From Pisaster brevispinus (Eukaryota; Echinodermata; Asteroidea; Forcipulatida; Asteriidae): 64,000 bases of DNA. Location: NCBI GenBank assembly GCA_023634235.1, contig JAMKCF010000060.1:186001-250000 (forward strand), given 5' to 3'. The stretch's first letter is position 1; each line of letters begins with the position of its first letter. The notes below the pieces were generated by a model. It ran no database searches and was not told where the DNA came from. It worked only from the letters and a program-made list of their open reading frames with translations. Positions 46,919 through 59,112 of the stretch are shown in pieces. Both the position numbers and the translations under genes were made by a program.

Positions 46919-48576
46919 CTGACTCTGCCTTAGGTATCCCTGCATCCGAAAATTAGACTTTTACGGCCGTTGCGGGCAGGCTTCACACCGGAAAAGACCA
47001 GCAAGCGGGGACACTCCGAAAGCCCCCCAAAACATCAACTTGATTTTGCTGTAAAAAGACACAAATACAAAATAAGGAGGGTCACATCACCCCCAGGGCA
47101 ATATCGAATCTGCACAATTTTAGTACCACTGTACCCGTTTCAAGGGCTCCCTCTCCCGTGAGTTTGGGGTCGCTGACGATTCTGTAGGCGAGGCGAGCGG
47201 CCTGGATGTTAGGCCCACCCCTAAGAGAAATTGAATAAGTCCCGATCTAGGAGGGCTAGAGAGATGATTTTTTTACCTGACTCTGCCTTAGGTATCCCTG
47301 CATCCGAAAATTAAACTTTTACGGCCGTTGCGGGCAGGCTTCACACCGGAAAAGACCAGCAAGCGGGGACACTCCGAAAGCCCCGCAAAACATCAACGTG
47401 ATGTTGCTGTAAAAAGACACAAATACAAAATAAGGAGGGTCACATCACCCCAGGGCAATATCGAATCTGCACAATTTTAAAACCACTGTAAAGCCCGTTT
47501 CAAGGGCTCCCTCTCCCGTGAGTTTGGGGTCGCTGACGATTCTGTAGGCGAGGCGAGCGGCCTGGATGTTAGGCCTACCCCTAAGAAAAATTGAAAAAAA
47601 AAAAAAAAAAAAAACCCAGAAGCAAGGTCGTGCCGGCAGGGGTCATGGCCCAAAATAAAAGTGCGGTGAATTTGGGAATAACTCCCGATCTAGGAGGGCT
47701 AGAGGGATGATTTTTTGGCCTGACTCTGCCTTAGGTATCCCTGCATCCGAAAATTAGACTTTTACGGCCGTTGCGGGCAGGCTTCACACCGGAAAAGACC
47801 AGCAAGCGGGGACACTCCGAAAGCCCCGCAAAACATCAACGTGATTTTGCTGTAAAAAGACACAAATACAAAATAAGGAGGGTCACATCACCCCCAGGGC
47901 AATATCAAATCTGCACAATTTTAGTACCACTGTAAAGCCCGTTTCAAGGGCTCCCTCTCCCGTGAGTTTGGGGTTGCTGACGATTCTGTAGGCGAGGCGA
48001 GCGGCCTGGATGTTAGGCCCACCCCTTAGAGAAATAGGAAAACAAAAACCAGGGGTAATGGCCCAAAATAAAAGTGCGGTGATTTTGGGAATAAGTCCCG
48101 ATCTAGGAGGACTAGAGAGATGATTTTTTTACCTGACTCTGCCTTAGGTATCCCTGCATCCGAAAATTAGACTTTTACGTCCGTTGCGGGCAGGCTTCAC
48201 ACCGGAAAAGACCAGCAAGCGGGGACACTCCGAAAGCCCCCCAAAACATCAACTTGATTTTGCTGTAAAAAGACACAAATACAAAATAAGGAGGGTCACA
48301 TCACCCCCAGGGCAATATCGAATCTGCACAATTTTAGTACCACTGTAAAGCCCGTTTCAAGGGCTCCCTCTCCCGTGAGTTTGGGGTCGCTGACGATTCT
48401 GTAGGCGAGGCGAGCGGCCTGGATGTTAGGCCTACCCCTAAGAAAAATTGAAAAAAAAAACAAAAAAAAAAAACAGAAGCAAGGTCGTGCCGGCAGGGGT
48501 CATGGCCCAAAATAAAAGTGCGTTGAATTTGGGAATAACTCCCGATCTAGGAGGGCTAGAGGGATGATTTTTTGGC
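46919..48576 (+). repeat. 2110-bp higher-order unit, partial copy 2
   Basis: Starts are 46919, 47277, 47720 and 48133, each exactly 2110 bp after its partner and with all private markers. Differences noticed: GGTTGCTG for GGTCGCTG in the third monomer, and a C in the poly(A) of the fourth. The fifth monomer is replaced by an unrelated unit at 48577. Confidence 0.94.
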
Positions 48577-49402
48577 CTGACTCTGCCTTAGGTATCCCTG
48601 CATCCGAAAATTAGACTTTTACGGCCGTTGCGGGCAGGCTTCAAACCGGAAAAGACCAGCAAGCGGGAACACTCCGAAAGCCCCGCAAAACATCAACGTG
48701 ATTTTGCTGTAAAAAGACACAAATACAAAATAAGGAGGGTCACATCACCCCCAGGGCAATATCGCATCTGCACAATTTTAATACCACTGTAAAGCCCGTT
48801 TCAAGGGCTCCCTCTCCCGTGAGTTTGGGGTCGCTGACGATTCTTTAGGCGAGGCGAGCGGCCTGGATGTTAGGCCTACCCCTTAGAGAAATAGGAAAAC
48901 AAAAACCAGGGGTAATGGCCCAAAATAAAAGTGCGGTGATTTTGGGAATAAGTCCCGATCTAGGAGGGCTAGAGAGATGATTGTTTTACCTGACTCTGCC
49001 TTAGGTATCCCTGCATCCGAAAACTAGACTTTTACGGCCGTTGCGGGCAGGCTTCACACCGGAAAAGACCAGCAAGCGGGGACACTCCGAAAGCCCCCCA
49101 AAACATCAACTTGATTTTGCTGTAAAAAGACACAAATACAAAATAAGGAGGGTCACATCACCCCCAGGGCAATATCAAATCTGCACAATTTTAGTACCAC
49201 TGTAAAGCCCGTTTCAAGGGCTCCCTCTCCCGTGAGTTTGGGGTCGCTGACGATTCTGTAGGCGAGGCGAGCGGCCTGGATGTTAGGCCCTCCCCTTAGA
49301 GAAATAGGAAAACAAAAACCTGGGGTAATGGCCCAAAATAAAAGTGCGGTGATTTTGGGAATAAGTCCCGATCTAGGAGGGCTAGAGAGATGATTTTTTT
49401 AC
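48577..49402 (+). repeat. B unit plus A-head/B-tail hybrid (826 bp)
   Basis: Starts are 48577 and 48990. The first has CTTCAAACC, GGGAACACTCC, CGCATCTG and TTAATACC, as at 35040. The second has AAAACTAGAC, AGGCCCTCCCC and AACCTGGGG; its tail matches 27716. Neither has a long poly(A). Confidence 0.9.
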
Positions 49403-52400
49403 CTGACTCTGCCTTAGGTATCCCTGCATCCGAAAATTAGACTTTTACGGCCGTTGCGGGCAGGCTTCACACCGGAAAAGACCAGCAAGCGGGGACACTC
49501 CGAAAGCCCCCCAAAACATCATTTTGATTTTGCTGTAAAAAGACACAAATACAAAATAAGGAGGGTCACATCACCCCCAGGGCAATATCGAATCTGCACA
49601 ATTTTAGTACCACTGTAAAGCCCGTTTCAAGGGCTCCCTCTCCCGTGAGTTTGGGGTCGCTGACGATTCTGTAGGCGAGGCGAGCGGACTGGATGTTAGG
49701 CCTACCCCTAAGAAAAATTGAATAAAAACAAAAAAAAAAACCCAGAAGCAAGGTCGTGCCGGCAGGGGTCATGGCCCAAAATAAAAGTGCGGTGAATTTG
49801 GGAATAACTCCCGATCTAGGAGGGCTAGAGGGATGATTTTTTGGCCTGACTCTGCCTTAGGTATCCCTGCATCCGAAAATTAGACTTCTACGGCCGTTGC
49901 GGGCAGGCTTCACACCGGAAAAGACCAGCAAGCGGGGACACTCCGAAAGCCCCGCAAAACATCAACGTGATTTTGCTGTAAAAAGACACAAATACAAAAT
50001 AAGGAGGGTCACATCACCCCAGGGCAATATCGAATCTGCACAATTTTAGTACCACTGTAAAGCCCGTTTCAAGGGCTCCCTCTCCCGTGAGTTTGGGGTC
50101 GCTGACGATTCTTTAGGCGAGGCGAGCGGCCTGGATGTTAGGCCTACCCCTTAGAGAAATAGGAAAACAAAAACCAGGGGTAATGGCCCAAAATAAAAGT
50201 GCGGTGATTTTGGGAATAAGTCCCGATCTAGGAGGGCTAGAGAGATGATTGTTTTACCTGACTCTGCCTTAGGTATCCCTGCATCCGAAAACTAGACTTT
50301 TACGGCCGTTGCGGGCAGGCTTCACACCGGAAAAGACCAGCAAGCGGGGACACTCCGAAAGCCCCCCAAAACATCAACTTGATTTTGCTGTAAAAAGACA
50401 CAAATACAAAATAAGGAGGGTCACATCACCCCCAGGGCAATATCGAATCTGCACAATTTTAGTACCACTGTAAAGCCCGTTTCAAGGGCTCCCTCTCCCG
50501 TGAGTTTGGGGTCGCTGACGATTCTGTAGGCGAGGCGAGCGGCCTGGATGTTAGGCCCACCCCTAAGAAAAATTGAAAAAAAAAAAAAAAAAAAAAAAAA
50601 AAGAAGCAAGGTCGTGCCGGCAGGGGTCATGGCCCAAAATAAAAGTGCAGTGAATTTGGGAATAACTCCCGATCTAGGAGGGCTAGAGGGATGATTTTTT
50701 GGCCTGACTCTGCCTTAGGTATCCCTGCATCCGAAAATTAGACTTTTACGGCCGTTGCGGGCAGGCTTCACACCGGAAAAGACCAGCAAGCGGGGACGCT
50801 CCGAAAGCACCGCAAAACATCAACGTGATTTTGCTGTAAAAAGACACAAATACAAAATAAGGAGGGTCACATCACCCCCAGGGCAATATCGAATCTGCAC
50901 AATTTTAGTACCACTGTAAAGCCCGTTGCAAGGGCTCCCTCTCCCGTGAGTTTGGGGTCGCTGACGATTCTGTAGGCGAGGCGAGCGGCCTGGATGTTAG
51001 GCCCACCCCTTAGAGAAATAGGAAAACAAAAACCTGGGGTAATGGCCCAAAATAAAAGTGCGGTGATTTTGGGAATAAGTCCCGATCTAGGAGGGCTAGA
51101 GAGATGATTTTTTTACCTGACTCTGCCTTAGGTATCCCTGCATCCGAAAATTAGACTTTTACGGCCGTTGCCGGCAGGCTTCACACCGGAAGACCAGCAA
51201 GCGGGGACACTCCGAAGCCCCCCAAAACATCAACTTGATTTTGCTGTAAAAAGACACAAATACAAAATAAGGAGGGTCACATCACCCCCAGGGCAATATC
51301 GAATCTGCACAATTTTAGTACCACTGTAAAGCCCGTTTCAAGGGCTCCCTCTCCCGTGAGTTTGGGGTCACTGCCGATTCTGTAGGCGAGGCGAGCGGCC
51401 TGGATGTTAGGCCTACCCCTAAGAAAAATTGAAAAAGAAAAAAACAAAAAAAAAAACAGAAGCAAGGTCGTGCCGGCAGGGGTCATGGCCCAAAATAAAA
51501 GTGCGGTGAATTTGGGAATAACTCCCGATCTAGGAGGGCTAGAGGGATGATTTTTTGGCCTGACTCTGCCTTAGGTATCCCTGCATCCGTAAATTAGACT
51601 TTTACGGCCGTTGCGGGCAGGCTTCACACCGGAAAAGACCAGCAAGCGGGGACGCTCCGAAAGCACCGCAAAACATCAACGTGATTTTGCTGTAAAAAGA
51701 CACAAATACAAAATAAGGAGGGTCACATCACCCCCAGGGCAATATCGAATCTGCACAATTTTAGTACCACTGTAAAGCCCGTTTCAAGGGCTCCCTCTCC
51801 CGTGAGTTTGGGGTCGCTGACGATTCTGTAGGCGAGGCGAGCGGCCTGGATGTTAGGCCTACCCCTAAGAAAAATTGAAAAAAACAAAAAAACAAAAAAA
51901 AAAAACCAGAAGCAAGGTCGTGCCGGCAGGGGTCATGGCCCAAAATAAAAGTGCGGTGATTTTGGGAATAAGTCCCGATCTTGGAGGGCTAGAGAGATGA
52001 TTTTTTTACCTGACTCTGCCTTAGGTATCCCTGCATCCGAAAATTAGACTTTTACGGCCGTTGCGGGCAGGCTTCACACCGGAAAAGACCAGCAAGCGGG
52101 GACACTCCGAAAGCCCCGCAAAACATCAACGTGATTTTGCTGTAAAAAGACACAAATACAAAATAAGGAGGGTCACATCACCCCCAGGGCAATATCGAAT
52201 CTGCACAATTTTAGTACCACTGTAAAGCCCGTTTCAAGGGCTCCCTCTCCCGTGAGTTTGGGGTCGCTGACGATTCTGTAGGCGAGGCGAGCGGCCTGGA
52301 TGTTAGACCCACCACTTAGAGAAATAGGAAAACAAAAACCAGGGGTAATGGCCCAAAATAAAAGTGCGGTGATTTTGGGAATAAGTCCCGATCTAGGAGG

Positions 52401-53276
52401 GCTAGAGAGATGATTTTTTACCTGACTCTGCCTTAGGTATCCCTGCATCCGAAAATTAGACTTTTACGGCCGTTGCGGGCAGGCTTCACACCGGAAAAGA
52501 CCAGCAAGCGGGGACACTCTGAAAGCCCCCAAAACATCAACTTGATTTTGCTGTAAAAAGACACACATACAAAATAAGGAGGGTCACATCACCCCCAAGG
52601 CAATATCGAATCTGCACAATTTTAGTACCACTGTAAAGCCCGTTTCAAGGGCTCCCTCTCCCGTGAGTTTGGGGTCGATGACGATTCTGTAGGCGAGGCG
52701 AGCGGACTGGATGTTAGGCCTACCCATAAGAAAAATTGAAAAAAAAACAAAAAAAAAAACCCAGAAGCAAGGTCGTGCCGGCAGGGGTCATGGCCCAAAA
52801 TAAAAGTGCGGTGAATTTGGGAATAACTCCCGATCTAGGAGGGCTAGAGAGATGATTTTTTGGCCTGACTCTGCCTTAGGTATCCCTGCAACCGAAAATT
52901 AGACTTTTACGGCCGTTGCGGGCAGGCTTCACACCGGAAAAGACCAGCAAGCGGGGACGCTCCGAAAGCCCCGCAAAACATCAACGTGATTTTGCTGTAA
53001 AAAGACACAAATACAAAATAAGGAGAGTCACATCACCCCAGGGCAATATCGAATCTGCACAATTTTAGTACCACTGTAAAGCCCGTTTCAAGGGCTCCCT
53101 CTCCCGTGAGTTTGGGGTCGCTGACGATTTTGTAGGCGAGGCGAGCGGCCTGGATGTTAGGCCCACCCCTTAGAGAAATAGGAAAACAAAAACCAGGGGT
53201 AATGGCCCAAAATAAAAGTGCGGTGATTTTGGGAATAAGTCCCGATCTAGGAGGGCTAGAGAGATGATTTTTTTAC
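49403..53276 (+). repeat. 3874-bp nine-monomer higher-order unit, copy 1
   Basis: Starts are 49403 A (GCGGACTGG, TTGAATAAAAAC), 49846 B (GACTTCTACGG), 50258 A (AAAACTAGAC), 50704 B (GACGCTCC, CGTTGCAAGG), 51117 A (GTTGCCGGC, CCGGAAGACC, GTCACTGCCG), 51560 (A tail, CCGTAAATTAG), 52010 B (TTAGACCCACCACTTAG), 52422 A (CTCTGAAAG, ACACACATAC) and 52865 B (TGCAACCG, GGAGAGTCAC). It is the longest higher-order unit here with a clear second copy. Confidence 0.93.
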
Positions 53277-56200
53277 CTGACTCTGCCTTAGGTATCCCTG
53301 CATCCGAAAATTAGACTTTTACGGCCGTTTCGGGCAGGCTTCACACCGGAAAAGACCAGCAAGCGGGGACACTCCGAAAGCCCCTCAAAACATCAACTTG
53401 ATTTTGCTGTAAAAAGACACAAATACAAAATAAGGAGGGTCACATCACCCCCAGGGCAATATCGAATCTGCACAATTTTAGTACCACTGTAAAGCCCGTT
53501 TCAAGGGCTCCCTCTCCCGTGAGTTTGGGGTCGCTGACGATTCTGTAGGCGAGGCGAGCGGACTGGATGTTAGGCCTACCCCTAAGAAAAATTGAATAAA
53601 AACAAAAAAAAAAACCCAGAAGCAAGGTCGTGCCGGCAGGGGTCATGGCCCAAAATAAAAGTGCGGTGAATTTGGGAATAACTCCCGATCTAGGAGGGCT
53701 AGAGGGATGATTTTTTGGCCTGACTCTGCCTTAGGTATCCCTGCATCCGAAAATTAGACTTCTACGGCCGTTGCGGGCAGGCTTCACACCGGAAAAGACC
53801 AGCAAGCGGGGACACTCCGAAAGCCCCGCAAAACATCAACGTGATTTTGCTGTAAAAAGACACAAATACAAAATAAGGAGGGTCACATCACCCCAGGGCA
53901 ATATCGAATCTGCACAATTTTAGTACCACTGTAAAGCCCGTTTCAAGGGCTCCCTCTCCCGTGAGTTTGGGGTCGCTGACGATTCTTTAGGCGAGGCGAG
54001 CGGCCTGGATGTTAGGCCTACCCCTTAGAGAAATAGGAAAACAAAAACCAGGGGTAATGGCCCAAAATAAAAGTGCGGTGATTTTGGGAATAAGTCCCGA
54101 TCTAGGAGGGCTAGAGAGATGATTGTTTTACCTGACTCTGCCTTAGGTATCCCTGCATCCGAAAACTAGACTTTTACGGCCGTTGCGGGCAGGCTTCACA
54201 CCGGAAAAGACCAGCAAGCGGGGACACTCCGAAAGCCCCCCAAAACATCAACTTGATTTTGCTGTAAAAAGACACAAATACAAAATAAGGAGGGTCACAT
54301 CACCCCCAGGGCAATATCGAATCTGCACAATTTTAGTACCACTGTAAAGCCCGTTTCAAGGGCTCCCTCTCCCGTGAGTTTGGGGTCGCTGACGATTCTG
54401 TAGGCGAGGCGAGCGGCCTGGATGTTAGGCCCACCCCTAAGAAAAATTGAAAAAAAAAAAAAAAAAAAAAAAAAAACAGAAGCAAGGTCGTGCCGGCAGG
54501 GGTCATGGCCCAAAATAAAAGTGCGGTGAATTTGGGAATAACTCCCGATCTAGGAGGGCTAGAGGGATGATTTTTTGGCCTGACTCTGCCTTAGGTATCC
54601 CTGCATCCGAAAATTAGACTTTTACGGCCGTTGCGGGCAGGCTTCACACCGGAAAAGACCAGCAAGCGGGGACGCTCCGAAAGCACCGCAAAACATCAAC
54701 GTGATTTTGCTTTAAAAAGACACAAATACAAAATAAGGAGGGTCACATCACCCCCAGGGCAATATCGAATCTGCACAATTTTAGTACCACTGTAAAGCCC
54801 GTTGCAAGGGCTCCCTCTCCCGTGAGTTTGGGGTCGCTGACGATTCTGTAGGCGAGGCGAGCGGCCTGGATGTTAGGCCCACCCCTTAGAGAAATAGGAA
54901 AACAAAAACCTGGGGTAATGGCCCAAAATAAAAGTGCGGTGATTTTGGGAATAAGTCCCGATCTAGGAGGGCTAGAGAGATGATTTTTTTACCTGACTCT
55001 GCCTTAGGTATCCCTGCATCCGAAAATTAGACTTTTACGGCCGTTGCCGGCAGGCTTCACACCGGAAGACCAGCAAGCGGGGACACTCCGAAGCCCCCCA
55101 AAACATCAACTTGATTTTGCTGTAAAAAGACACAAATACAAAATAAGGAGGGTCACATCACCCCCAGGGCAATATCGAATCTGCACAATTTTAGTACCAC
55201 TGTAAAGCCCGTTTCAAGGGCTCCCTCTCCCGTGAGTTTGGGGTCACTGCCGATTCTGTAGGCGAGGCGAGCGGCCTGGATGTTAGGCCCACCCCTAAGA
55301 AAAATTGAAAAAAAAAAAAAAAAAAAAAAAAAACAGAAGCAAGGTCGTGCCGGCAGGGGTCATGGCCCAAAATAAAAGTGCGGTGAATTTGGGAATAACT
55401 CCCGATCTAGGAGGGCTAGAGGGATGATTTTTTGGCCTGACTCTGCCTTAGGTATCCCTGCATCCGAAAATTAGACTTTTACGGCCGTTGCGGGCAGGCT
55501 TCACACCGGAAAAGACCAGCAAGCGGGGACGCTCCGAAAGCACCGCAAAACATCAACGTGATTTTGCTGTAAAAAGACACAAATACAAAATAAGGAGGGT
55601 CACATCACCCCCAGGGCAATATCGAATCTGCACAATTTTAGTACCACTGTAAAGCCCGTTGCAAGGGCTCCCTCTCCCGTGAGTTTGGGGTCGCTGACGA
55701 TTCTGTAGGCGAGGCGAGCGGCCTGGATGTTAGGCCCACCCCTTAGAGAAATAGGAAAACAAAAACCTGGGGTAATGGCCCAAAATAAAAGTGCGGTGAT
55801 TTTGGGAATAAGTCCCGATCTAGGAGGGCTAGAGAGATGATTTTTTTACCTGACTCTGCCTTAGGTATCCCTGCATCCGAAAATTAGACTTTTACGGCCG
55901 TTGCCGGCAGGCTTCACACCGGAAGACCAGCAAGCGGGGACACTCCGAAGCCCCCCAAAACATCAACTTGATTTTGCTGTAAAAAGACACAAATACAAAA
56001 TAAGGAGGGTCACATCACCCCCAGGGCAATATCGAATCTGCACAATTTTAGTACCACTGTAAAGCCCGTTTCAAGGGCTCCCTCTCCCGTGAGTTTGGGG
56101 TCACTGCCGATTCTGTAGGCGAGGCGAGCGGCCTGGATGTTAGGCCTACCCCTAAGAAAAATTGAAAAAGAAAAAAAAAAAAAAAAAACAGAAGCAAGGT

Positions 56201-58008
56201 CGTGCCGGCAGGGGTCATGGCCCAAAATAAAAGTGCGGTGAATTTGGGAATAACTCCCGATCTAGGAGGGCTAGAGGGATGATTTTTTGGCCTGACTCTG
56301 CCTTAGGTATCCCTGCATCCGTAAATTAGACTTTTACGGCCGTTGCGGGCAGGCTTCACACCGGAAAAGACCAGCAAGCGGGGACGCTCCGAAAGCACCG
56401 CAAAACATCAACGTGATTTTGCTGTAAAAAGACACAAATACAAAATAAGGAGGGTCACATCACCCCCAGGGCAATATCGAATCTGCACAATTTTAGTACC
56501 ACTGTAAAGCCCGTTTCAAGGGCTCCCTCTCCCGTGAGTTTGGGGTCGCTGACGATTCTGTAGGCGAGGCGAGCGGCCTGGATGTTAGGCCTACCCCTAA
56601 GAAAAATTGAAAAAAAAAAAAAAAAAAAAAAAAAACCCAGAAGCAAGGTCGTGCCGGCAGGGGTCATGGCCCAAAATAAAAGTGCGGTGATTTTGGGAAT
56701 AAGTCCCGATCTAGGAGGGCTAGAGAGATGATTTTTTTACCTGACTCTGCCTTAGGTATCCCTGCATCCGAAAATTAGACTTTTACGGCCGTTGCGGGCA
56801 GGCTTCACACCGGAAAAGACCAGCAAGCGGGGACACTCCGAAAGCCCCGCAAAACATCAACGTGATTTTGCTGTAAAAAGACACAAATACAAAATAAGGA
56901 GGGTCACATCACCCCCAGGACAATATCGAATCTGCACAATTTTAGTACCACTGTAAAGCCCGTTTCAAGGGCTCCCTCTCCCGTGAGTTTGGGGTCGCTG
57001 ACGATTCTGTAGGCGAGGCGAGCGGCCTGGATGTTAGACCCACCACTTAGAGAAATAGGAAAACAAAAACCAGGAGTAATGGCCCAAAATAAAAGTGCGG
57101 TGATTTTGGGAATAAGTCCCGATCTAGGAGGGCTAGAGAGATGATTTTTTACCTGACTCTGCCTTAGGTATCCCTGCATCCGAAAATTAGACTTTTACGG
57201 CCGTTGCGGGCAGGCTTCACACCGGAAAAGACCAGCAAGCGGGGACACTCTGAAAGCCCCCCAAAACATCAACTTGATTTTGCTGTAAAAAGACACACAT
57301 ACAAAATAAGGAGGGTCACATCACCCCCAAGGCAATATCGAATCTGCACAATTTTAGTACCACTGTAAAGCCCGTTTCAAGGGCTCCCTCTCCCGTGAGT
57401 TTGGGGTCGCTGACGATTCTGTAGGCGAGGCGAGCGGCCTGGATGTTAGACCCACCACTTAGAGAAATAGGAAAACAAAAACCAGGGGTAATGGCCCAAA
57501 ATAAAAGTGCGGTGATTTTGGGAATAAGTCCCGATCTAGGAGGGCTAGAGAGATGATTTTTTACCTGACTCTGCCTTAGGTATCCCTGCATCCGAAAATT
57601 AGACTTTTACGGCCGTTGCGGGCAGGCTTCACACCGGAAAAGACCAGCAAGCGGGGACACTCTGAAAGCCCCCCAAAACATCAACTTGATTTTGCTGTAA
57701 AAAGACACACATACAAAATAAGGAGGGTCACATCACCCCCAAGGCAATATCGAATCTGCACAATTTTAGTACCACTGTAAAGCCCGTTTCAAGGGCTCCC
57801 TCTCCCGTGAGTTTGGGGTCGCTGACGATTCTGTAGGCGAGGCGAGCGGCCTGGATGTTAGGCCTACCCATAAGACAAATTGAAAAAAAAACAAAAAAAA
57901 AAACCCAGAAGCAAGGTCGTGCCGGCAGGGGTCATGGCCCAAAATAAAAGTGCGGTGATTTTGGGAATAAGTCCCGATCTAGGAGGGCTAGAGAGATGAT
58001 TTTTTTAC
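53277..58008 (+). repeat. Nine-monomer unit, copy 2, expanded internally
   Basis: Starts are 53277, 53720, 54132, 54580, 54993, 55437, 55850, 56292, 56741, 57153 and 57565. The first three match 49403-50703 at 3874 bp. The pair 54580/54993 is then repeated at 55437/55850 (857 bp), and the later units match copy 1 at 4731-4733 bp. The unit at 57153 joins a 52422-like head to a 52010-like tail, adding another 412 bp. The second copy thus shows two local amplification events absent from the first. Confidence 0.92.
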
Positions 58009-58421
58009 CTGACTCTGCCTTAGGTATCCCTGCATCCGAAAACTAGACTTTTACGGCCGTTGCGGGCAAGCTTCACACCGGAAAAGACCAGCAAGCGGGG
58101 ACACTCCGAAAGCCCCCCAAAACATCAACTTGATTTTGCTGTAAAAAGACACAAATACAAAATAAGGAGGGTCACATCACCCCCAGGGCAATATCGAATC
58201 TGCACAATTTTAGTACCACTGTAAAGCCCGTTTCAAGGGCTCCCTCTCCCGTGAGTTTGGGGTCGCTGACGATTCTGTAGGCGAGGCGAGCGGCCTGGAT
58301 GTTAGGCCCACCCCTTAGAGAAATAGGAAAACAAAAACCAGGGGTAATGGCCACAAATAAAAGTGCGGTGATTTTGGGAATAGGTCCCGATCTAGGAGGG
58401 CTAGAGGGATGATTTTTTAGC
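58009..58421 (+). repeat. Hybrid monomer, A head with B tail (413 bp)
   Basis: The head has AAAACTAGAC and GGGCAAGCTTCAC. The tail has GGCCACAAATAAAAG, GGTCCCGATC and the TTTTTTAGCC junction, all shared with the end of the monomer at 14082. Confidence 0.9.
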
Positions 58422-59112
58422 CTGACTCTGCCTTAGGTATCCCTGCATCCGAAAATTAGACTTTTACGGCCGTTGCGGGCAGGCTTCACACCGGAAAAGA
58501 CCAGCAAGCGGGGACACTCCGAAAGCCCCCCAAAACATCAACTTGATTTTGCTGTAAAAAGACACAAATACAAAATAAGGAGGGTCACATCACCCCCAGG
58601 GCATCATCGAATCTGCACAATTTTAGTACCACTGTAAAGCCCGTTTCAAGGGCTCCCTCTCCCGTGAGTTTGGGGTCGCTGACGATTCTGTAGGCGAGGC
58701 GAGCGGCCTGGATGTTAGGCCCACCCCTTAGAGAAATAGGAAAAGAACAGCAAGCGGGGACACTCCGAAAGCCCCCCAAAACATCAACTTGATTTTGCTG
58801 TAAAAAGACACAAATACAAAATAAGGAGGGTCACATCACCCCCAGGGCAATATCGAATCTGCACAATTTTAGTACGACTGTAAAGACGGTTTCAAGGGCT
58901 CCCTCTCCCGTGAGTTTGGGGTCGCTGACGATTCTGTAGGCGAGGCGAGCGGCCTGGATGTTAGGCCTACCCCTAAGAAAAATTGAAAAAAAAAAAAAAA
59001 AAAAAAAAACAGAAGCAAGGTCGTGCCGGCAGGGGTCATGGCCCAAAATAAAAGTGCGGTGAATTTGGGAATAACTCCCGATCTAGGAGGGCTAGAGGGA
59101 TGATTTTTTGGC
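58422..59112 (+). repeat. Chimeric double monomer joined at GGAAAA (691 bp)
   Basis: The first part carries GGGCATCATCG like 14495 but enters a B tail (TTAGAGAAATAGG). At 58739-58744 the tail's AGGAAAAC turns into the head's GGAAAAGACCAGCAAG (written here GAACAGCAAG). The rest of that tail and about the first 90 bp of the next monomer are lost. GGAAAA occurs in both parents, so this looks like a microhomology join. The following unit has private changes GTACGACTG and AAAGACGGTTTC. Confidence 0.93.
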
